Shown here: piece by piece, positions 7,366 through 12,922 of the stretch
Position numbering within the stretch: the first letter of the stretch is position 1
Layout of the letters: each line of letters begins with the position of its first letter
NCBI GenBank assembly: GCA_964564845.1
Contig: CAZMCN010000057.1
Span: 1 to 12,922, forward strand
Origin: CAYXPG01 sp964564845
GTDB lineage: Bacteria; Planctomycetota; Phycisphaerae; Sedimentisphaerales; Anaerobacaceae
DNA: 12,922 nucleotides
Direction of reading: 5' to 3'
Notes under the pieces: generated by a model
What the model was told of the DNA's origin: nothing
Databases searched by the model: none
What the model saw: only the letters and a program-made list of their open reading frames with translations
Made by a program: the position numbers and the translations under genes

Positions 7366-7890
7366 TTACTCCTTTTGATTATCTGAAACATCAAACTTAA
7401 AGGTCGAAAAGGTAAAAATGACAAGAAAGATTGCAGCAGCTACTATTACACCGACAGCAAGCTCAGCGAGCATTATAATCCCGGCGTTTATAAAGTGTAA
7501 GTTAGAACTTTCCCCTGCCAGCCATTCTTGGCCAATAAAATTCCAGAAGAAACCATCCGGGCCGTAAAAAAATCCTGCGACGGCAATTGCCGCAAAAGCC
7601 AATGTTCCGGCACAGGCAAGCTTCAAGGCCAGAGAGGGTGAGAGGTTTTGTTTCACAAATTCACCGCCGAAAGCAAGCATAAGCAAAACGTATGCTGAAG
7701 CTATCATCACACCGCCGGCAAAACCACCGCCTGGAGTTAAATGACCAAAAAGCACAATATAGATGCCGAACAGAAAGATAAGCACTTTGGCCCAACTGCC
7801 GATGGTTTTTACTATGATTGTCATACCTTTCACCCCGTTAGAAATTTTCTCTTTTTGCGCTACATTAGAATTTCTCTGCTTTTGTTCCAT
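7366..7890 (-). CDS. mnhB: MnhB/MrpB/MbhF-like antiporter subunit with N-terminal extension
   Basis: An MnhB-family membrane subunit of the Mrp module, 174 residues from the ATG at 7890. About four transmembrane segments are visible (about 34-50, 56-75, 88-108 and 135-162). The family signature FGHLTPGGGFAGGVMIAS is at 48-65, and the later HFINAGIIMLAELAVGVIV is also typical. The start at 7890 has a strong ribosome site, AGAGGTGA, 4 bases upstream. It adds a hydrophilic 22-residue leader (MEQKQRNSNVAQKEKISNG...) before the usual MTIIVKTI beginning of MnhB. A second ATG, at 7824, would give the canonical 152-residue protein and has GGGGTG upstream. Both starts are plausible. The gene follows the MbhD-E protein after 51 bases and ends 6 bases before mnhC. 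Confidence 0.94.
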   Translation of the reverse strand: MEQKQRNSNVAQKEKISNGVKGMTIIVKTIGSWAKVLIFLFGIYIVLFGHLTPGGGFAGGVMIASAYVLLMLAFGGEFVKQNLSPSLALKLACAGTLAFAAIAVAGFFYGPDGFFWNFIGQEWLAGESSNLHFINAGIIMLAELAVGVIVAAAIFLVIFTFSTFKFDVSDNQKE

Positions 7891-7938
7891 ATTATCACCT
7901 CTTATCGCTGCACTATTACCTCATAGCATTTCTAACGG
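7835..7938. repeat. 11-base inverted repeat bracketing the mnhB start
   Basis: CCGTTAGAAAT (7835-7845) and ATTTCTAACGG (7928-7938) are perfect reverse complements separated by 82 bases that contain the mnhB ribosome site and first ATG. In the transcript they could pair into a long-range stem. One arm ends next to the GGGGTG that would serve the internal mnhB start. A 9-codon frame (ATG 7945 to TAA 7916, overlapping the stop of the upstream gene as ATGA) runs through the other arm. The pairing is visible in the sequence; any regulatory role is guesswork. Confidence 0.4.
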
Positions 7939-7941
7939 CGT

Positions 7942-8511
7942 TCATTCGTTTATCTCCTCCCCAAGTCTTCTACTGTCTTTTCTCAATATAACAGTAGCCC
8001 CTATGATAGAAGTAAACAGTACGGTTGCTTCTCCGAGTGTATCATAGGCACGGAAATCCAGAATTACGGCAGAAACAAGATTGGCAGCACCGGTCTTCTG
8101 CATACCTTCTGCGATATAGGTCTGAGCGGCAGGGGCAGGCAAATCGCAGTTCTGAGCAGCGGCAACAAAAGCAGGAGTTCCGAAATCAGGCAAAGTCCTA
8201 AGGACTGTTTGGCCGGCCAGGAAAATCGCAAAGAGAATCACTACAGAAACAACCACTCCGAAAAATTCTCTATCACCAGAAATAAATGTCAGGTCACGTG
8301 AAATAGTTGCTCGAATCAGTATGATTAATCCTAAAACTTCGACAACAATCTGAGTTATTGCGATATCTGGCGCCTGCATAAAAAGAAACATCAAAGAACC
8401 GCTGAAACCGATGGCGCCGACACAAATGACAGAGCTTAAGAGGTCATTTGTTTCCACCGCGATAACAGCAGCTATCAATATAAACAGCAGTAAGATGTAA
8501 AATATAGCCAT
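7942..8511 (-). CDS. MbhD-MbhE-like fusion protein (matches the C-terminal part of MrpA)
   Basis: A 189-residue membrane protein joining two families that are separate in archaeal Mbh. Residues about 1-75 form a DUF4040/MbhD domain with three hydrophobic segments, ETNDLLSSVICVGAIGF and MQAPDIAITQIVVEVLGLI; its conserved Glu58 lies in the last segment. Residues about 80-185 form an MbhE-like domain with two hydrophobic segments and the signature VSAVILDFRAYDTLGEATVL (146-165). In MrpA the same two domains follow the NuoL-like part in a single polypeptide. The loop at about 105-140 (NCDLPAPAAQTYIAEGMQK) is peculiar to this protein. ATG 8511 is chosen because GAGG stands 5 bases before it; the frame is open 11 codons further up, into the repeat element, without a ribosome site. 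It comes straight after that element. Confidence 0.92.
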   Translation of the reverse strand: MAIFYILLLFILIAAVIAVETNDLLSSVICVGAIGFSGSLMFLFMQAPDIAITQIVVEVLGLIILIRATISRDLTFISGDREFFGVVVSVVILFAIFLAGQTVLRTLPDFGTPAFVAAAQNCDLPAPAAQTYIAEGMQKTGAANLVSAVILDFRAYDTLGEATVLFTSIIGATVILRKDSRRLGEEINE

Positions 8512-8513
8512 AT

Positions 8514-8520
8514 CCACCTC
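8514..8520 (-). promoter_or_regulatory. Ribosome binding site fixing the MbhD-E start
   Basis: GAGGTGG on the minus strand, just before ATG 8511. It supports the 189-residue product over the longer reading that begins at 8544 inside the repeat. Confidence 0.7.
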
Positions 8521-8528
8521 ACTTTTCT

Positions 8529-8676
8529 GCCACAAAGTCACCAAGACACTAAAATTTAGCTGTCATTCCTGCGGAAGCGACGCCGTAAGGTGTCCTTCGG
8601 AGAATCCAGTCTATTTTTCGTTCCTCGCTTTCGCTGGAACAAGTTTAATTTCTTTGTGCCCTTGTGTCTTCGTGGC
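8529..8676. repeat. Palindromic repeat element (MITE-like) inside the operon
   Basis: About 148 bases bounded by imperfect inverted ends: GCCACAAAGTCACCAAGACA... (8529-8553) against the reverse complement of 8652-8676, which reads GCCACGAAGACACAAGGGCA.... I count 18 of 25 positions identical. Inside are three further hairpins: TTCC-TGC-GGAA (8566-8576); CCGTAAGG-TGT-CCTTCGG with one bulge (8583-8600); and GTTCC...GGAAC around a GCGAAAGC core (8620-8640). It has no coding capacity. The end motif and the TGTCATTCCTGCGGAAGC unit look like widespread dispersed intergenic repeats of environmental anaerobic bacteria. No target-site duplication is obvious. It fills almost the whole 176-base gap between the HyfB-like and MbhD-E genes, the only large gap in the structural part of the operon, and might act as a transcript-processing or stability element. 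Confidence 0.7.
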
Positions 8677-8687
8677 TAATTTTTTCC

Positions 8688-10553
8688 TTACCAAATTCTG
8701 CAAACTATAAATAAAATTACCAGTAAACCCAAAATCACCCAAGTCAAATATATTGACAAAATCCCGGAATGCAGCCATCTGAGAAATTCTGTCAGGGCCA
8801 AGCCGAACCTGCCACTCTGGTCGTACGGGTCGAAGTAGCCTTTTGCCTGGCCGGTATAAAGCCCTTTTAACCCGCCCATAGACGAAACCGTTTTGTAGAA
8901 ATGCGTTCCGGGTATCCTCATTTGCTCATTAGTCTGTACTTCGCCGCAGGTCCAGGTAGGAACGGTCCTTATCTTTGTTGTCAGGAAACCAGCCAGTAAA
9001 ATAAGCAGGCCAAGAACAACACCGATTATAATCAGGATTGTGGCCAGGCCGGATGCCCAGGTACCAAAAATTGCAGTGCCGGGTTCTATACCGAGGGCGG
9101 GATAAATGAACATCTTTAGCGGTACGTGACAAAAGATTCCGAAAAATACACACAGAAAGGCAAGAACAATCATCGGAATAGTTTGCAAAGGCGAAACTTC
9201 TTTTACATCTCTCAACTCATCCGGCAGGCGGGAAAGGAACAGTGAGTGTATAAGTTTTACGAACGAAGCCAGGGTAAGCGCACTTCCAAACAAAGCGGCA
9301 ACCAGCCAGACAGGCCACAGACCCGCCGCCCAGCCGCTCTGCGTGTTACCCATCTCAATTACACCTTGATAAACCATCCATTTCGACACAAATCCGTTTA
9401 ACGGCGGTATCCCCGAAATACTCAAAGCGGCAATGAGGCAAGCAGTGAAAGTAATCGGCATCTTTTTGCCTAATCCGCCGAGTCTATCCAGCTCAGCCGT
9501 CCCTGCAGCATCCTCGACCGCGCCGCCGCACAGGAACAGGCAGCACTTGTATATCGCATGGTTGAGCATATGAAAGACCCCCCCGGCAATACCCACCGGC
9601 GTCCCCGTTGCTATACCAAGAACCATATAACCGACCTGGCTGATGGCGTGATAAGACAGCAGCTTCTTGAGATTATGCTGAACCATCGCTATCATCACCG
9701 CAATAAGGATTGTGGCTGCACCTATAACCGCAAGGACAACGCTCAAAGCCACCGATGTCATCACAAACAGCTCCCGAACGATTATTACCAACAGATAAAT
9801 CCCAAGAAGTTTATCAATCGCAGCAGGCAGCAGCGCCATCACAGAGGACGGAGCATATTCACCGCTGGCCGGAAGCCACGTATGCAAAGGCAATGCCCCC
9901 GCTTTGGTAACCGCTGCCGTCATCAGCAGAACGAAAGCGACAATTGCAAACGCCGAAGTCGTCTCTACGCTGATGTCCGACATCACAAATGTCCCCGACT
10001 GTAACCATACCATTAATATACCAAGCAGAAGAGCGGCATCAGACGCCCCTATCATTGCGAAACTTTTGGTGGCTGCAAAATTGGAGTTTCGCCCGCCTGT
10101 GGTTATCAGTAGATAGAGCGAAGCGGTAACGATTTCCCAGAATATAAGCAAAAACAGTAAATGATTACAAAGCAATATCCCTGCTGAACCGCCTATTGTA
10201 AGCAGAATAGAGCCATAATAAATATTCGTCGCTGGTCGCTTGCCGCTTGCCGCTTGTGATTTGAGTGAGTATAAAGTTATCAACAGGCCGAAACCCATAG
10301 CGAATATCAGTATAAACGCCCCCAGCGGCCCGGCACTCAATAGCAAATCCAGCTTCAGCTCGCCTATTTCAAGAATAGACCAACTGTAGGCCGATTGACC
10401 GAGAGCAAATATCCGAATAGCCAACACAAATACAGCAGCAGAAATAAGCAGTGTTAATCCCTTGAACAGCGATGTCAGCTTGCTCGGCAGGAACAATAAA
10501 ACGAAACCCGCAATTAAGGGCAAAAAGACTGGGACAAGCAGTGTTTTATCCAA
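8688..10553 (-). CDS. NuoL/HyfB-like ion-translocating membrane subunit
   Basis: A 621-residue proton-conducting transporter family protein (about 15-16 transmembrane segments), the second antiporter-like subunit. Key ion-path residues are present: Glu140 in segment 5 (LLIFWEIVTASLYLLI), Lys217 in segment 7 (VTKAGALPLHTWLPASGEYA), Lys248 (LPAAIDKLLGIYLL), and Lys336 in segment 12 (HMLNHAIYKCCLFLCGG). LKKLLSYHAISQVGYMVLGI (295-314) is typical. After the antiporter core comes a soluble stretch with TVPTWTCGE and GTHFYKTV, then a last transmembrane segment, as in HyfB/HycC-type subunits; this argues that it is complete and not an MrpA cut short. The start is TTG at 10553, overlapping the catalytic-subunit stop by 8 bases. 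A GGAGGA 8 bases upstream makes this non-ATG start convincing, and a stop codon lies two codons above it. Confidence 0.94.
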   Translation of the reverse strand: MDKTLLVPVFLPLIAGFVLLFLPSKLTSLFKGLTLLISAAVFVLAIRIFALGQSAYSWSILEIGELKLDLLLSAGPLGAFILIFAMGFGLLITLYSLKSQAASGKRPATNIYYGSILLTIGGSAGILLCNHLLFLLIFWEIVTASLYLLITTGGRNSNFAATKSFAMIGASDAALLLGILMVWLQSGTFVMSDISVETTSAFAIVAFVLLMTAAVTKAGALPLHTWLPASGEYAPSSVMALLPAAIDKLLGIYLLVIIVRELFVMTSVALSVVLAVIGAATILIAVMIAMVQHNLKKLLSYHAISQVGYMVLGIATGTPVGIAGGVFHMLNHAIYKCCLFLCGGAVEDAAGTAELDRLGGLGKKMPITFTACLIAALSISGIPPLNGFVSKWMVYQGVIEMGNTQSGWAAGLWPVWLVAALFGSALTLASFVKLIHSLFLSRLPDELRDVKEVSPLQTIPMIVLAFLCVFFGIFCHVPLKMFIYPALGIEPGTAIFGTWASGLATILIIIGVVLGLLILLAGFLTTKIRTVPTWTCGEVQTNEQMRIPGTHFYKTVSSMGGLKGLYTGQAKGYFDPYDQSGRFGLALTEFLRWLHSGILSIYLTWVILGLLVILFIVCRIW

Positions 10554-12276
10554 TTTCTAAATCCTCCATCTTCAGTTCCGGCACGCCGAGTTCTTTCCTT
10601 ATTGCTGCTGTTTTTTCACGGCTCAATTTCAGCAGTGCGTTGTAGTCGTGCGTAACCTTATTATGCCGGTCAACAACCGCCAGTCTCTCGGTGCAGCTAT
10701 AACACGGGTCAACCGCTGCAAGTGTAATAGTAACGTCTGCAATATGCTGGCCGATGCATGAGGCCTTGAATGAAGGCACGTTGACGAAACTCGGTGCCCT
10801 GACCTTGTGCCGAATCGGACGGTTTCCGCCGTCACTTCGGACATAGTGGAAGGTCTCGCCTCGCGGCGCTTCTGCGTGCCCGACAGCCTCGCCCGGCGGG
10901 ATTTGCTTAACCTCAACTGTAATAGGGCCGTCAGGGAGTTTGTTGACTGCCTCTTTTGTCATCTTTATGGCTTCAAGGGTTTCGAGGAGACGGACAACGG
11001 CCTTTGCGAAAACGTCACCTTCAGGCTGGGAAATTACATTCCAGTCCAGTGCACCGTAAGCAGCGTATGGGTCGTCAGCCCTTACGTCGATAGCGACCCC
11101 GCTGCCGCGGGCAGTCGGGCCGGTTACGGCGTATTTTACAGCGTTCTCCTTGCTTAATATACCAACACCTTTCAGCCGGGCATGCAAAATTGGGTCATCA
11201 AGCACCGCTTTGGTCAGCATCTCGGTTTTCTTTTCAATCTTGTCCAGCTCTTTTAGCATCCTGGGTTTGAGCTCGTTGGGAATGTCCTCACGGCAGCCGC
11301 CGACCTTGACATTACCGTAGTTGTTCCTGTTGCCGGTGATTTCTTCGAGCAGGTCAAGCACCGGCTCGCGATATTTCCACGCCCACATAAAGACGGTATC
11401 GTATCCGATAAAGTGGCCTGCCAGACCCACCCACAAGAGGTGGCTGTGGATGCGTTCAAGCTCATTGATAATCACCCGGATGTATTGAGCACGGTCAGGA
11501 GCTGTTACGCCGGCAAGTTCTTCGACGGCATTGACATAAGCAAGCGGATGGGAAGCGGAGCAGATGCCGCATATTCGCGAGACCAAAAACGGCACCTGGT
11601 CGAACTGAAGCGATTCGCTGATTTTTTCTATTCCACGATGATTGTAGGATATCCTCATATCGATATCCGTTACAATTTCGCCGTCGAGCGTAAGCTGGAA
11701 AAATTCCATCTCCTCCTGCAGCGGATGGAACGGACCAACCGGAAGAACAGGTCGGGCCAGCGGCACGGTCCGACAGGCGGATGATTGCGTTTGAACCATT
11801 GGCGGCTTCGACGGCTCGCCGTCCGGACGAATTACCGGCTTGACCGCGTCTTTCCTCAACGGATAAACGCCTTCAGGCCAATCATCCGACAAAATCAATC
11901 TCCTCATATCGGGATGGTTCTTAAAGTCGATTCCCAGTATGTCGTGTATCTCTCTTTCTATCCACTCGGCGCCGGGTAAAAACGGCGCAATAGACTCAAT
12001 CGCAGGGCTTTCTCTGTCGCGAATAATTGCCTTCAGGGTAACAATACAGCTCGTCTGGTCATAAGAGTAATGATAGAGAACCTCGAAACAGTTATCGCTA
12101 TCAACCCCCGTAGCAATCACAAACCGCAAAGGCACTTCTTCAAACAGAAACTTATTGACGGCGTAACTGTTCTCGGCCTCGCAGGTAAGGTATATTCTAT
12201 TATCAAACGGCTGCTCAAATGCTGTGAGCTTGTCTTTTATTTCCGATATTTTGTTATTTAGTTCTTTCTGGTTCAT
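10546..12276 (-). CDS. [NiFe] hydrogenase catalytic subunit, fused NuoC-NuoD (HycE-like) type
   Basis: Holds the [NiFe] site where H2 is made or oxidised. Residues about 1-150 are a NuoC-like domain, ending in WIEREIHDILGIDFKNHPDM and the DDWPEGVYPLRKD box. The rest is the NuoD-like large subunit. Both nickel-binding motifs are intact, SRICGICSASH (about 233-243) and DPCYSCTER (about 523-531), so this is a hydrogenase and not a complex I or Mbx-type relative lacking these cysteines. GHAEAPRGETFHYVRSDGG is also typical of group 4. After DPCYSCTER come 45 more residues, which the HycI-type protease encoded downstream would remove, probably after the Arg as in HycE. The ATG at 12276 gives 576 residues. 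A GTG at 12300 overlapping the previous stop (TAGTG) gives 584 and is equally possible. P. furiosus Mbh has the two domains as separate proteins (MbhK, MbhL). Confidence 0.96.
   Translation of the reverse strand: MNQKELNNKISEIKDKLTAFEQPFDNRIYLTCEAENSYAVNKFLFEEVPLRFVIATGVDSDNCFEVLYHYSYDQTSCIVTLKAIIRDRESPAIESIAPFLPGAEWIEREIHDILGIDFKNHPDMRRLILSDDWPEGVYPLRKDAVKPVIRPDGEPSKPPMVQTQSSACRTVPLARPVLPVGPFHPLQEEMEFFQLTLDGEIVTDIDMRISYNHRGIEKISESLQFDQVPFLVSRICGICSASHPLAYVNAVEELAGVTAPDRAQYIRVIINELERIHSHLLWVGLAGHFIGYDTVFMWAWKYREPVLDLLEEITGNRNNYGNVKVGGCREDIPNELKPRMLKELDKIEKKTEMLTKAVLDDPILHARLKGVGILSKENAVKYAVTGPTARGSGVAIDVRADDPYAAYGALDWNVISQPEGDVFAKAVVRLLETLEAIKMTKEAVNKLPDGPITVEVKQIPPGEAVGHAEAPRGETFHYVRSDGGNRPIRHKVRAPSFVNVPSFKASCIGQHIADVTITLAAVDPCYSCTERLAVVDRHNKVTHDYNALLKLSREKTAAIRKELGVPELKMEDLEIG
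10562..10567 (-). promoter_or_regulatory. Strong ribosome binding site for the TTG-started HyfB-like gene
   Basis: GGAGGA on the minus strand, 8 bases before TTG 10553 and within the last codons of the catalytic-subunit gene (…MEDLEIG). Confidence 0.75.
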
Positions 12277-12299
12277 ATTCTGTTTCTCGTATTGGCGCA

Positions 12300-12731
12300 C
12301 TATAAAACCGCCAGCGTCTTAACCACTCCTGAAATTATGGCTTCCGGCTTTGGCGGACAGCCCGGCACATAGGCGATAATAGCGTTTGGGTCAATTTCCT
12401 TGATTATTTTATCTACGGGGCCTACCATATGATAACCGGTGGTGAAAATTCCCTTGTCACAGCCACAGGCGCCAATTGCAAAGACAACGCAGGGTTTGGG
12501 GGTTTGACGATATACTTCTCTCAGCCTTGGAGCCGCCTGAGCGGTAACACCACCGGTTACCAACAGGGCGTCAGCGTGCCGCGGCGAGCCTACCAGTTTC
12601 ATGCCAAACCTTTCGATATCGAATTTTGGAGTCAGACAATTTACGATTTCGATATCGCAATTGTTGCACGCACCGGTATTAACGTGAAATACCCACGGCG
12701 ACTTTTTTAATGCCCATATTTTCCAGCTCAT
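12300..12731 (-). CDS. [NiFe] hydrogenase small subunit, NuoB/HycG/MbhJ-like
   Basis: A 143-residue subunit that carries the [4Fe-4S] cluster nearest the [NiFe] site and passes electrons to it. The four likely cluster ligands are visible: Cys22 and Cys25 in NTGACNNCDIEIV, Cys89 in IGACGCDKG, and Cys125 in VPGCPPKPEAI. Length matches the short single-cluster small subunits of group 4 and not the long three-cluster subunits of groups 1-3. HADALLVTGGVT (52-63) is a further family match. The ATG at 12731 has only a weak purine stretch (GAGACACGAA) upstream. It starts 42 bases after the NuoH-like gene, and its stop overlaps by one base a possible GTG start of the catalytic subunit. Confidence 0.95.
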   Translation of the reverse strand: MSWKIWALKKSPWVFHVNTGACNNCDIEIVNCLTPKFDIERFGMKLVGSPRHADALLVTGGVTAQAAPRLREVYRQTPKPCVVFAIGACGCDKGIFTTGYHMVGPVDKIIKEIDPNAIIAYVPGCPPKPEAIISGVVKTLAVL

Positions 12732-12773
12732 ATTTCGTGTCTCAAATTTTATATTTTGTTTTTCGTCTTGCTT

Positions 12774-12922
12774 CTAAAGCCAACTGATACCGCAATTATT
12801 TCCTATCATCGCTAAAATAACAGCAGCAACCAGACCAATGCCGCAATAAACCCAGAAGAACTTCATTGCCTGGTCAATCCGCACGCGCGGGTTTGTATTC
12901 TTTATCAAAATAATCAGAACAA
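12774..12922 (-). CDS. NuoH/HycD/MbhM-like membrane subunit (partial, N-terminus beyond the right edge)
   Basis: Only the last 48 codons are in the window, ending at TAG 12774. The translation includes VLIILIKNTNPRVRIDQAMK and then a hydrophobic segment (FFWVYCGIGLVAAVILAMIG). NPRxRIDQAMxFFW followed by one transmembrane helix is the C-terminal signature of the NuoH family, the subunit that joins the peripheral electron-transfer arm to the membrane part in complex I and group 4 hydrogenases. It precedes the small-subunit gene by 42 bases, as expected for this operon type. It is cut by the window edge and there is no sign that the gene is damaged. The operon promoter must lie further right. 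Confidence 0.88.
   Translation of the reverse strand, partial: VLIILIKNTNPRVRIDQAMKFFWVYCGIGLVAAVILAMIGNNCGISWL

Noticed and set aside
8512..8544. Longer N-terminus for the MbhD-E protein
   Set aside because: The extra 11 codons run into the repeat element and have no ribosome site, while ATG 8511 follows GAGGTGG.
8529..8676. CRISPR array or small RNA gene
   Set aside because: There are only two inverted copies of the outer unit, no regularly spaced direct repeats and no promoter or terminator signals; a dispersed palindromic repeat explains it better.
9558..10004. Plus-strand frame of 148 codons rich in His, Arg and Asn
   Set aside because: Antisense shadow of the hydrophobic HyfB-like gene; the odd composition is explained by the complement of codons for Leu, Ile and Val.
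10546..12731. Complex I (NuoB/NuoCD) or a non-hydrogenase Mbx/Mbs-type complex
   Set aside because: The large subunit keeps all four nickel-ligand cysteines (CGIC and CYSC), has a processable C-terminal tail, and the operon encodes hydrogenase maturation proteins.

Overview
Every gene in this window lies on the minus strand and reads from the right edge to the left. They appear to form one long, tightly packed transcription unit for an energy-conserving, membrane-bound group 4 [NiFe] hydrogenase coupled to a multisubunit Na+/H+ antiporter (Mrp/Mnh) module. The genes for the enzyme's maturation follow. Base composition is balanced, ribosome binding sites are good matches to AGGAGG, and ATGA-type overlaps are common, so the host is almost certainly a bacterium living anaerobically. 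The phylum cannot be fixed from this window. The one intergenic repeat resembles palindromic repeats I associate with environmental anaerobes (for example some Planctomycetes and Desulfobacterota), but that is only a weak hint.

Layout in transcription order. (1) 12922-12774: C-terminal end of a NuoH/HycD/MbhM-like membrane subunit, cut by the window edge. (2) 12731-12300: NuoB-like small subunit with the proximal [4Fe-4S] cluster. (3) about 12276-10546: fused NuoC-NuoD-like catalytic subunit that keeps all four Ni-binding cysteines, so it is a real hydrogenase and not complex I. (4) 10553-8688: NuoL/HyfB-like ion-translocating subunit. (5) 8676-8529: a palindromic repeat element, the only sizeable non-coding gap. 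(6) 8511-4356: fused MbhD-MbhE protein, then MnhB, MnhC, MnhD, MnhE, MnhF and MnhG. (7) 4314-3688: two-cluster ferredoxin-type subunit (NuoI/MbhN role). (8) 3679-3179: HycI-type maturation endopeptidase. (9) hypF, hypC and hypD, the last cut by the left edge.

How they fit together: the ferredoxin-type subunit probably takes electrons from a soluble ferredoxin and passes them through the NuoB-like cluster to the [NiFe] site, where protons are reduced to H2. The NuoH-like subunit and the Mrp module, which has two antiporter-like subunits (HyfB-like and MnhD), would turn the free energy into a Na+ and/or H+ gradient. HypF and HypC/HypD build and carry the Fe(CN)2CO unit. The endopeptidase then removes the C-terminal tail of the large subunit. 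The electron donor and the coupling ion are inferences.

No gap exceeds 300 bases. I found no RNA genes, insertion-sequence transposases, CRISPR arrays or clear terminators. The operon promoter lies outside the window, to the right.
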